Origin: a virus
Direction: 5' to 3' (one strand)
DNA length: 25,918 nucleotides
Virus record (IMG/VR): IMGVR_UViG_3300025118_000121
Span: 1 to 25,918 of that record
Below the pieces are notes generated by a model. It had not been told where the DNA came from. It saw only the letters and a list, made by a program, of their open reading frames with translations, and searched no databases. Below are positions 1 through 5,217 of this stretch, piece after piece; position 1 is the first letter of the stretch; each line of letters begins with the position of its first letter. Made by a program: the position numbers and the translations under genes.

Positions 1-242
1 ACCCTCATCAGAACGTCGGTATATCCCCACTCGTCCGCTTCAATAAATGCGGGCGGAAGGCTGGCCAGGTGGCTCTCTATGGCCTTGTTTGTCGTGAGCG
101 CACCCACTAGCGGGCGCTGGACCGAGATCGGTTCGAGGCCCACGACCACGAAGGTTGCGCCCCTGAACTGGTCGAGGCTGTGGGTGGTTGACGTTGTGAT
201 GGTGTCGCCGATGCGGATGCGCAATGCCTGTTCGCGTGTCAT
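1..242 (-). CDS. Hypothetical phage protein, 3' end cut by window edge
   Basis: An ATG at 240-242 on the minus strand opens a frame that runs 80 codons to the left edge without a stop, so the gene is partial at its C-terminus. The protein begins MTREQALRIRIGDTI and has alternating beta-type segments (TFVVVGLEPISV), no cysteine cluster and no membrane segment. I do not recognise a family. It is the last visible gene of the leftward operon. The stop of the 35-residue gene upstream lies three bases before its start, and the GGAGG in that gene's last codons is the likely ribosome binding site. The junction (TAG, ACC, ATG) is the same as at 2271-2279. Confidence 0.6.
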   Translation of the reverse strand, partial: MTREQALRIRIGDTITTSTTHSLDQFRGATFVVVGLEPISVQRPLVGALTTNKAIESHLASLPPAFIEADEWGYTDVLMR

Positions 243-245
243 GGT

Positions 246-353
246 CTAGGCCTCCAGTCGTTTGAGCATGTACAAGGCACGCTCGGGCGTGACGCCCAGA
301 AGGGCGGAAAGGTAGCGGTCTCCCGCTGCGATAGCTGTGAGCATGGCCATCAT
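246..353 (-). CDS. 35-residue hypothetical protein
   Basis: This short minus-strand frame starts with ATG ATG at 348-353 and ends with TAG at 246-248. The protein is MMAMLTAIAAGDRYLSALLG followed by VTPERALYMLKRLEA. Its first ATG overlaps the TGA of the larger gene upstream in a 4-base ATGA overlap, and its last codons carry the GGAGG for the next gene. It therefore fills a gap exactly between two real genes and is probably translated by coupling. It looks like one amphipathic helix plus a helical tail. The function is unknown. A start at 344 (MLTAIAAGD) is also possible. Confidence 0.5.
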   Translation of the reverse strand: MMAMLTAIAAGDRYLSALLGVTPERALYMLKRLEA

Positions 354-1246
354 GACGACACCGCAAAGCCCGACGAGATGAGCGTCTCACGCTGCGCGAT
401 CGTGGCGTACTTGGCGCGCAGCCCGACCACGACACCGTGTTGACCGTAGCTGTCGCTGATAGGGGCGTCTGTCGTGGGATGGTCTTGCATAGGCCAGACG
501 TCGTGCAAGTCGCCGTCAATGACCGGAGCCATGCCCCACGTCGCAGGGAGCGGCTGCCCTTTGGGCACTGCGAAGACCACAGCGACAGGGTAACCCTTCG
601 CCAGCCAGGCACGCGCCAGACCGTCCGATCGGGCAGTGTCCTTGCGAGAGAAGGCGCGCAAGGTGCCATCGTCACGACGCATCGCAGACGATACCGCGGT
701 GTAGCCATACACCATGTCAACGTCGACGTCTCGCCCGTCCTGGTGGTCAGTAGCGACGTCGGGGCGGTACGCGAGACCGTAGCCCAGCCTGTCAGCCTTG
801 CGACGTGCTGCGGCAAGCTCGAGACGCTCTCGAGCATCGAACAGGTCGCGGCAGTAGTGATGCAGCACAGCGCGCCCGATACGCGCCAGCCGGTGACCGT
901 CGAAGGGCATCGCAGCCGAGATAGCAGCCTGCCCCGTGGCATTGCCAACGCAGACGGCGCGGCATGCTGCAGTGCTGCCAGCGCATGCGTTGTACGCCTC
1001 GATGAATGCGGCCGCCTCGTCAGCTGGGGACATGGTGAGACCGACGGTCAAGACTCCGATCGTCTCTCCCGACTTCTCCAACTTGGCCTGGTTCACACTC
1101 AGAAGTGAGCGCTTGCCGGTGGCCAGCATGGCGGCTTGCCAGGCTACCGCCATCTGCGGATTGCGTTGCCACATGATGGCAAGCTCCGCCTGCGTTTTGG
1201 TGGCTCGCGACGCAGCCAGCGCGCGAATGGTTCGCTCCGTGTTCAT
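350..1246 (-). CDS. Gp88-like Cys-rich phage protein (tentative)
   Basis: This is a 298-residue protein. The distinctive part is a mid-N-terminal cluster, CAGSTAACRAVCVGNATGQA, followed by R-I-G-R and a predicted helix. It resembles the cysteine signature of mycobacteriophage Gp88-like / DUF7227 proteins (C, S/T, C, C, then TG and a basic helix), whose biochemical function is not established. The C-terminal half (FSRKDTARSDGLARAWLAKGYPVAVVFAVPKG) looks like an alpha/beta fold and also fits that family. The start at 1246 is supported by the AAGGGGATAGAAC leader, identical to the one before the gene starting at 1485. The stop overlaps the next start. The family call rests on motif resemblance only. 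Confidence 0.55.
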   Translation of the reverse strand: MNTERTIRALAASRATKTQAELAIMWQRNPQMAVAWQAAMLATGKRSLLSVNQAKLEKSGETIGVLTVGLTMSPADEAAAFIEAYNACAGSTAACRAVCVGNATGQAAISAAMPFDGHRLARIGRAVLHHYCRDLFDARERLELAAARRKADRLGYGLAYRPDVATDHQDGRDVDVDMVYGYTAVSSAMRRDDGTLRAFSRKDTARSDGLARAWLAKGYPVAVVFAVPKGQPLPATWGMAPVIDGDLHDVWPMQDHPTTDAPISDSYGQHGVVVGLRAKYATIAQRETLISSGFAVSS

Positions 1247-1289
1247 GTTCTATCCCCTTGGCGCATCCCTGCGCCGTGTCGTGGTCTGT
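1243..1289 (-). repeat. 47-bp leader repeat, copy A (hairpin plus RBS)
   Basis: This stretch is identical over 47 bases to 1482-1528 and ends in the start codon of the 298-residue gene. On the minus strand it reads a stem-loop, GGCGCA-GGGA-TGCGCC (1260-1275), then AAGGGGATAGAAC and ATG. The hairpin base lies 13 bases from the start codon, so it could gate ribosome access or bind a regulator. Upstream it carries two AGACCAC words (1282-1298). Confidence 0.8.
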
Positions 1290-1296
1290 CAGTGGT

Positions 1297-1485
1297 CTAG
1301 GTGGCGACCATGTAAAACGTGGTGCCCTCTGGCATGTGGGAGATCAGCTGGTGCACAGTCGACAGCACCTGCCCTTCGCAGGAGCCGTGCACTTGAATCG
1401 TGGGCAAGTGGCTTGCTCCGTGCCACGTCGTGCCGTTGCTGTCGGTCGTTTCCGAGTGAACGGTAATGATGACGTTGAAGGTCAT
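1297..1485 (-). CDS. 62-residue hypothetical protein
   Basis: The protein starts MTFNVIITVHSETTDSNGTT and ends PEGTTFYMVAT. It is mostly predicted beta strand with no recognisable motif, membrane span or signal peptide. The gene is accepted because its start is preceded by exactly the same 47-bp hairpin and ribosome-binding leader as the 298-residue gene, and because it fills the space between that gene and ardA. It may be a small early host-interaction protein, but nothing in the sequence shows a function. Confidence 0.6.
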   Translation of the reverse strand: MTFNVIITVHSETTDSNGTTWHGASHLPTIQVHGSCEGQVLSTVHQLISHMPEGTTFYMVAT

Positions 1486-1528
1486 GTTCTATCCCCTTGG
1501 CGCATCCCTGCGCCGTGTCGTGGTCTGT
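1482..1528 (-). repeat. 47-bp leader repeat, copy B (hairpin plus RBS)
   Basis: Second perfect copy of the leader at 1243-1289, ending in the start codon of the 62-residue gene. The hairpin arms are at 1499-1514. The sequence upstream of it (1529-1540, again with AGACCAC) runs directly into the stop codon of ardA. Because both copies sit at the same place relative to a start codon, this is a regulatory duplication rather than a mobile-element or CRISPR repeat. Confidence 0.8.
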
Positions 1529-1540
1529 GGTTGTGGTCTG

Positions 1541-2032
1541 CTACGCGTAGACGTAAATCGTGCCGTCGGAGTCGCTCGCGACGGTGTGGTCCATCAAGGC
1601 GGCACGTCCGTACGCTTCGAAGTCGAGGTAGTAGTCGTAATGACTGGGAAGGTCCCCCATGTCGTCGACCAGCTGTTCGCCGAACTTCTCCGCACTCTCG
1701 TAGGTGCCTTGAAAGCTGTCCTCGAATGCGGTCATGATGTCGACCTCAAGACAGCCGATCACATGCGCATGCATGCCGAGATCGATCCAGTGCTTGAAGG
1801 CGTCGCCATGCTCGTCGATGCCCTTGGCGACTGCGACGATCAGAGCGATCGGAGGGCTCTCGCCCAGGTTGGGCATGTCCTCGAAGTCGTGGATTGCCCA
1901 CTCCTCCCCGGGGAGGTTGGCGATCGCGTCGTTGATGGAGTCCTCGCACGTGGCGTCGACCCATTGACCGATTGCGCGGCCAGCGTTGTAAGCTTCGAGG
2001 CTGGCGACGTAGATTTGTGGGGTTGCGTACAT
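1541..2032 (-). CDS. ardA: ArdA-family antirestriction protein
   Basis: A 163-residue protein of normal ArdA length. ArdA proteins are acidic dimeric DNA mimics that occupy the DNA-binding groove of Type I restriction-modification enzymes and so block cleavage of incoming DNA. The ArdA N-terminus is clear (TPQIYVASLEAYNAGRAIGQW, residues 4-24), as is the central signature LPGEEWAIHDFEDMP (40-54). The C-terminal acidic/aromatic region (YDYYLDFEAYGRAAL) also fits. The ATG at 2032 is chosen over the longer frame from 2092 because homology starts there and AGAGGA lies just upstream. Its place in the leftward early block fits action soon after DNA entry. Confidence 0.92.
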   Translation of the reverse strand: MYATPQIYVASLEAYNAGRAIGQWVDATCEDSINDAIANLPGEEWAIHDFEDMPNLGESPPIALIVAVAKGIDEHGDAFKHWIDLGMHAHVIGCLEVDIMTAFEDSFQGTYESAEKFGEQLVDDMGDLPSHYDYYLDFEAYGRAALMDHTVASDSDGTIYVYA

Positions 2033-2120
2033 GATGTCCTCTGGTGTGTCGTGGGTTGTGGTCTCGGACGGCTGTCCGCTGCAGGGCGCCACAGGGTGAC
2101 GCGCTGCCGCTGATAGTCAT

Positions 2121-2273
2121 CTAGATGGTGCGCAGGGTGCGCCGTGTCTCGTGTCGGTCGCTCCGGTTGAAACGGCGCCAGGCGTTCACAGCACCGCGCC
2201 ATTTGCGGTGCCACTGCTTGGAGGCGTTCGCGTGTTTGGCGTCCGAGTAGTGCTTGATGGTCTTGCTTCCCAT
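2121..2273 (-). CDS. 50-residue very basic hypothetical protein
   Basis: A short minus-strand gene starting at ATG 2271-2273 and ending with TAG at 2121-2123. It begins MGSKTIKHYSDAKHANASKQ and ends ETRRTLRTI. It is rich in Arg, Lys, His and Trp (HRKWRGAVNAWRRFNRSDRH), suggesting contact with nucleic acid or an acidic partner. The start is well supported: AGGAGG sits in the last codons of the upstream gene, whose stop lies three bases before this ATG. No family is recognised. Translational coupling to the zinc-ribbon gene is likely. Confidence 0.65.
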   Translation of the reverse strand: MGSKTIKHYSDAKHANASKQWHRKWRGAVNAWRRFNRSDRHETRRTLRTI

Positions 2274-2276
2274 GGT

Positions 2277-2747
2277 CTAGTCCTCCTTTGTCATGGCGAC
2301 GGCGCCGTTGATGGCATCGGCGAAGGTGGCGAACGTGGCGATCGTGAGGATGGTGTCGTTGACGTTGTACTCAGCGCCGTGGTCTGCTACTTGGTAGCGA
2401 TCAGGATGCGGGACCATGCCTTCCACTTCATACTCGTGGATGTAGTCCGCTTCATTCAGCCACCGGCGGACGATAGAAAAGGTGCCGTCCTCGTTGTCCA
2501 ACAGGTAGGTCCCACCGTCGCACATGGGCGCCGGACCGGAGACCAAGGGGACGTTGATGCGCCAGGCGCTGACACTCCAATCCGCGTTCAGTCCGCAGGG
2601 CGTCAGAGTGTCGGGGGCGGTCACGAGATCGGAGACGCATCCCTCCCATTCGCAGCGCTCGCAGTAGACCGCTTCGTCGGCAGGGTGAAACGCATGGTCA
2701 ACGCGCACATCGGTGTCGGTGCAGTTAGGACAGTGTTGGGTCGTCAT
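2277..2747 (-). CDS. Zinc-ribbon hypothetical protein
   Basis: A 156-residue protein with an N-terminal treble-clef or zinc-ribbon pattern: CPNC (Cys 6 and 9), CERC (29 and 32) and an extra Cys 37. The rest is acidic and has no motif I recognise (LDNEDGTFSIVRRWLNEADY, then EYNVNDTILTIATFATFADA). The gene starts one base after the stop of the 212-residue gene and runs into the 50-residue gene, so the three are probably co-translated. A metal-binding, protein- or DNA-contacting early protein is a fair guess. No activity can be assigned. Confidence 0.65.
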   Translation of the reverse strand: MTTQHCPNCTDTDVRVDHAFHPADEAVYCERCEWEGCVSDLVTAPDTLTPCGLNADWSVSAWRINVPLVSGPAPMCDGGTYLLDNEDGTFSIVRRWLNEADYIHEYEVEGMVPHPDRYQVADHGAEYNVNDTILTIATFATFADAINGAVAMTKED

Positions 2748-2748
2748 G

Positions 2749-3387
2749 CTAGCAACCCTCCAAAATGTCTTCGATGTCAGTCATCAGGTCAACCTCGCAC
2801 ATGCCCATGTAATCGACGTGGGGCTCGTAGCCGACATCGATGACCTGCAACCATGCGAGGTAGTCATCGGCATTGCTGCTACCGCTGAGCACAGGCACGG
2901 TGAACGTGGGGTCATCGTAGCGCTCGATCAGAGCGCTGGCATAGAGGTTGGCGAGACGTGCCAGACGTGCGTGGTACGTCTCGCTGTGGGTCACGTGGGC
3001 GGTGGGTTTACCGCACCCGTTGCAGTTGCTGATTGTGATGATGGTGTCGAACATGTGGTCCTCGGGGCGTTCAGCGGGCGCAGTGGTGACGACTTGCGAG
3101 ACGGTCCCGGCGTAGGTCTCGCGGCTGAACGTGAACCACTCGCCGTCGACAAGCTTCTCGGTGACAATGAAGACCGTCATGCGGTATCCGTCGTCACCAA
3201 CTTCGACCCAATCGATAAAGGACCGTCCGGGGGATGCTCGGAACGTCCCGCTGAACGCTTTCAAGCCATAGGTGGTGGGGAAGCTGGCAACTGCCCTTGC
3301 GAGGACGGGGTCGCTCACCCTGTGGTTCGGCTGTGACGCCGTCGTCTCTGCTATCTCAGCTGCTACCGCTTCGTACGTGGGCTTCAT
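2749..3387 (-). CDS. Hypothetical early protein with ArdA-like C-terminal segment
   Basis: A 212-residue protein and the first gene of the leftward operon. The N-terminal half (MKPTYEAVAAEIAETTASQP) is not recognised. A small CNGC motif lies mid-protein. The last residues, EVDLMTDIEDILEG (198-211), match ArdA EVDIMTAFEDSFQG (96-109 of the neighbouring gene) at 8 of 14 positions, and preceding residues (ID-x-G, HV, C) also align. ArdA itself lies about 700 bases downstream in the same operon, so part of this protein may be a diverged ArdA duplicate. The start at 3387 is the first ATG after the divergent control region, with GGGAGA upstream. Confidence 0.65.
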   Translation of the reverse strand: MKPTYEAVAAEIAETTASQPNHRVSDPVLARAVASFPTTYGLKAFSGTFRASPGRSFIDWVEVGDDGYRMTVFIVTEKLVDGEWFTFSRETYAGTVSQVVTTAPAERPEDHMFDTIITISNCNGCGKPTAHVTHSETYHARLARLANLYASALIERYDDPTFTVPVLSGSSNADDYLAWLQVIDVGYEPHVDYMGMCEVDLMTDIEDILEGC

Positions 3388-3560
3388 GGTCTGTCTCCCG
3401 TTGGATGGAACTTCCCCAACCCATGTCCCCGGGTCGGAGGCTACCGCGTTGCGGTTGCTTCCTCAGGGTGCCTGAACATCAACACGCCGTCAATACACGG
3501 TGCACACCAGACAGAGAGAATGAGGTACTGCGGACCAGGTGCCGACTAGTACAACGTTTG

Positions 3561-3576
3561 GCTCGAGCACTCGAGC
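3561..3576. promoter_or_regulatory. Perfect dyad, candidate operator
   Basis: GCTCGAGCACTCGAGC is an inverted repeat with 7-base arms around a CA centre. It sits in the middle of the divergent control region, where a repressor could control both directions. The word CTCGAG alone is common in this GC-rich genome. The doubled, symmetric arrangement is what makes this one notable. Confidence 0.4.
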
Positions 3577-3628
3577 GCAGTGCAGCGTTTAGCCTGACGT
3601 ACCATCACAGCGAAACAGGCAGCACCGT

Positions 3629-3652
3629 TGACCCGATCGTGATCAGGGGTCA
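3629..3652. promoter_or_regulatory. Nested dyad just upstream of HTH gene, candidate autoregulatory operator
   Basis: Outer arms TGACCC (3629-3634) and GGGTCA (3647-3652) enclose a second pair, GATC-GT-GATC (3635-3644). The whole element ends 11 bases before the ATG at 3664, where a bound protein would block transcription or initiation of the helix-turn-helix gene. TTGACC at 3628 could serve as a -35 box, but no good -10 follows at the right distance. Confidence 0.45.
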
Positions 3653-3663
3653 GTCTAGCGTTC

Positions 3664-4041
3664 ATGGACGTTCTGCCAGCTGACGTGAAGCGGTACGGGT
3701 CGAGCGCTGCGATCGTGCTGGCAACACTGCGAGAGCAAGGGTGCAGTGCAACGGTTGCAGTGGCTGTGACCATCGCGGAGATCTCCCGACTCTGTGGTCT
3801 GCAGCGTGACTCCGTTTCACGAGCGCTCATCACCCTGCGGAAGCGAGACGCGGTCAGGGTAGGGCGCTACAAGAGGCTAGGACGTACTGTCATCAGAACG
3901 ACCGAGGTGGTGCCAGGCTGCAGCGTTGCGCGTGGGGTAGCAGCAGGAAGCACGACGCATGGCGAGGCTGAGGTGCTGCCCCGCCCCCCAGCCCTTCGAA
4001 GGCTAGACAGCCTGCGGTCGTTGCTGGAGTTAGCCCGGTAG
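3664..4041 (+). CDS. Small winged-helix/HTH DNA-binding protein, probable regulator
   Basis: A 125-residue protein. Residues 36-60 (TIAEISRLCGLQRDSVSRAL) form a typical helix-turn-helix, and the following RKRDAVRVGRYKRLGRTVIR looks like the beta wing of a winged helix, as in phage replication or regulatory proteins. The C-terminus is low-complexity and basic. Its position, divergent from the early leftward operon and next to dyads, fits a repressor or switch protein acting on this region. No good Shine-Dalgarno sequence precedes the ATG at 3664, so start or expression mode (possibly leaderless) is uncertain. A role in replication initiation is an alternative. Confidence 0.6.
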   Translation: MDVLPADVKRYGSSAAIVLATLREQGCSATVAVAVTIAEISRLCGLQRDSVSRALITLRKRDAVRVGRYKRLGRTVIRTTEVVPGCSVARGVAAGSTTHGEAEVLPRPPALRRLDSLRSLLELAR

Positions 4042-4049
4042 GCATAAGA

Positions 4050-4077
4050 AGCTCGAGCGCCCCCTCGGGCGGGAGCT
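4050..4077 (+). terminator. Possible weak terminator after HTH gene
   Basis: A stem of AGCTC/GAGCT continued by CGCCC/GGGCG around a CCTC loop, with a small bulge, begins nine bases after the stop of the helix-turn-helix gene. There is no T-tract after it, so a pause or mRNA-end-protecting hairpin is as likely as an intrinsic terminator. Confidence 0.25.
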
Positions 4078-4297
4078 GAATGACGCCCGTACTCTTTGGT
4101 GCGCGCCTATCATCATTAGCGCGCGCGTGAAAAGAGCTCCCCCCACCTGGCCAGCCGCCCCCGGCCGTCGCCCCGTCCCCCCCGTCGGGATACACCAAAC
4201 ACACACCTCCGATCGCTCGCAGATTTTGAGTTTGTGCCCATAGAGAAAGAGAGAAGCTGAAGAATAACGGCACGTTACGCTCCGAAAACCTCTCCCT

Positions 4298-4329
4298 TGC
4301 TAGCAGCCACCCGTTGGAAGCTAGCTTCC
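4298..4329. promoter_or_regulatory. Paired GCTAGC palindromes, candidate double operator
   Basis: TGCTAGCA (4298-4305) and the perfect 14-base palindrome GGAAGCTAGCTTCC (4316-4329) have centres 21 bases apart, two turns of B-DNA, so two dimers would bind the same helix face. A CCTAGG palindrome overlaps the right end (4328-4333). They lie about 140-170 bases upstream of the gene at 4466. Confidence 0.45.
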
Positions 4330-4374
4330 TAGGCGGCGTTGCCGACGCAAGGGTAGCATGTAAGCAGAAAACGG

Positions 4375-4403
4375 TCAATCTTGGGCATCTCTCTCTCTAT
4401 ATA
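4375..4403 (+). promoter_or_regulatory. Weak candidate promoter with TATATA box
   Basis: TATATA (4398-4403) lies 17 bases after TCAATC (4375-4380) and about 60 bases before the start at 4466. The -10 box matches the sigma-70 consensus at four positions, but the -35 box is poor. A CT repeat fills the spacer. It is listed because it is the most promoter-like site upstream of the gene at 4466. Confidence 0.25.
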
Positions 4404-4413
4404 GGTGGACATC

Positions 4414-4443
4414 TGTTTCAGTGCTGTGGTACAGGTGTTTCAG
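4414..4443 (+). repeat. Direct repeats TGTTTCAG, two helical turns apart
   Basis: TGTTTCAG occurs at 4414-4421 and 4436-4443, a 22-base period, between the TATATA box and the ribosome binding site of the gene at 4466. This spacing is typical of an activator or repressor binding twice on one DNA face. The second copy runs into AGACCACTGACA (4442-4453), a 12-mer also found in leader copy A on the other strand (1287-1298). Confidence 0.4.
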
Positions 4444-4465
4444 ACCACTGACATGGAGGATAGAG

Positions 4466-5215
4466 ATGAGTCCTGAGATGCAGGCGTTGCATGACGCCGT
4501 GAAGAGTTTGGGTGATGCAGCGTTGGATGTAGCTACGGCGTTGTCGGCATGTTCGTCGCCTGTGGGTGCGTTGCTTGGGAAGCCGAACTGCTCTGGCCCT
4601 GAGGCCGAGGTGAGCGTGCCCGAGCCTGGCGCTCCACTGACTGCTGAGCGTTTCAGCAAGATGCTGGACCTAAGCGACATCGACTTGTGGGTACAGGCTT
4701 GTTGCCAGTTAATGGCATGGGAGAGTTCCCTCCATACGGTGACGAAGGAGAGCTCGGAGTTGTATGCGAGCTTTGAGGGTTGGTGTCGTTCGACGGATAC
4801 TCCGTGTCCGACTCGGGGGTCGTTCATCCGTTCGTTCAACCTCAGTCGTTACAAGAACCTGGTGTATGTGCATGGGCGAGGCCCTGGGCATCCGGTGAAG
4901 GTTGCGCGTGCGTTGAGTTACGCGACGGGGAAGCCTTTGAGCGAGGCTAGTTCAGCGGCCCGTGTGAAGGCCATGGCTAACGCCAAGAGCGCTGGTTACG
5001 ACTACGAGCACTGGTGTTCCCAGGTGGTCTCGCTGCGTCTGGTGTTCCCTGCTGGCCGTTCTGGCCTTGCTTCTGTGTTGCGTGTGAGCGTCAACACGGT
5101 GAAGAACTGGGAGTTGGGCACGTGCTTCGCCAGGGGTTCTAACCGTCGCCAGATGGAGTTAGTGGCGAGCCGGATGTACGGCACGAAGCTCAGCTCCTGG
5201 CGGAAGCCGCAGTGA
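4466..5215 (+). CDS. Putative HTH DNA-binding protein with possible primase-C-terminal-like segment
   Basis: A 249-residue protein. Residues 96-131 (ELYASFEGWCRSTDTPCPTR and on through SFIRSFNLSRYKN) resemble the winged-helix segment of D5/phage primase-helicase C-termini (LY..Y..WC......F...L). Residues about 194-240 contain LASVLRVSVNTVKNWELG, an XRE-like helix-turn-helix. The start at 4466 is preferred over an in-frame GTG at 4421 because GGAGGATAGAG lies right before it, a 16-base signal repeated exactly at 6935-6950. No catalytic motif is visible. A replication-associated or regulatory DNA-binding role is inferred. It ends two bases from the convergent minus-strand gene. Confidence 0.55.
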   Translation: MSPEMQALHDAVKSLGDAALDVATALSACSSPVGALLGKPNCSGPEAEVSVPEPGAPLTAERFSKMLDLSDIDLWVQACCQLMAWESSLHTVTKESSELYASFEGWCRSTDTPCPTRGSFIRSFNLSRYKNLVYVHGRGPGHPVKVARALSYATGKPLSEASSAARVKAMANAKSAGYDYEHWCSQVVSLRLVFPAGRSGLASVLRVSVNTVKNWELGTCFARGSNRRQMELVASRMYGTKLSSWRKPQ

Positions 5216-5217
5216 GG

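Larger units (their letters stand above)
3388..3663. promoter_or_regulatory. Divergent control region between leftward operon and HTH gene
   Basis: A 276-base non-coding stretch between the first gene of the leftward operon and the helix-turn-helix gene read rightwards. It must hold the promoter of the leftward operon, but I cannot point to a convincing sigma-70 pair on either strand. It holds two dyads listed separately (3561-3576 and 3629-3652), which are candidate operators. No small gene or RNA gene was found in it. Confidence 0.5.
4042..4465. promoter_or_regulatory. 424-bp non-coding region, candidate control or origin region
   Basis: The longest non-coding stretch of the window. In order it holds a GC-rich hairpin (4050-4077), GCGCGC arms around a 12-base A/T-rich loop (4101-4124), a C-rich tract (4139-4183), a less GC-rich purine-rich patch (about 4222-4270), paired GCTAGC palindromes (4298-4329), a CT repeat followed by TATATA (4386-4403) and 8-base direct repeats (4414-4443). 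Density of symmetry plus a GC-poor patch is what one expects of a replication origin or a complex promoter. Neither is proven. Confidence 0.4.

Noticed and set aside
1243-1528. 47-bp repeats as CRISPR or insertion-sequence ends
   Set aside because: Only two copies, direct, each placed exactly at a start codon with a gene between them, and no transposase. A leader function explains them better.
1466-2113. Plus-strand frame of 215 codons opposite ardA
   Set aside because: ArdA motifs on the minus strand are unmistakable. The plus frame is a shadow.
3388-3663. Sigma-70 promoter using TTGACC (3628) or, on the minus strand, TTGACG (about 3490)
   Set aside because: Neither has an acceptable -10 box 16-18 bases downstream, so no promoter is claimed.
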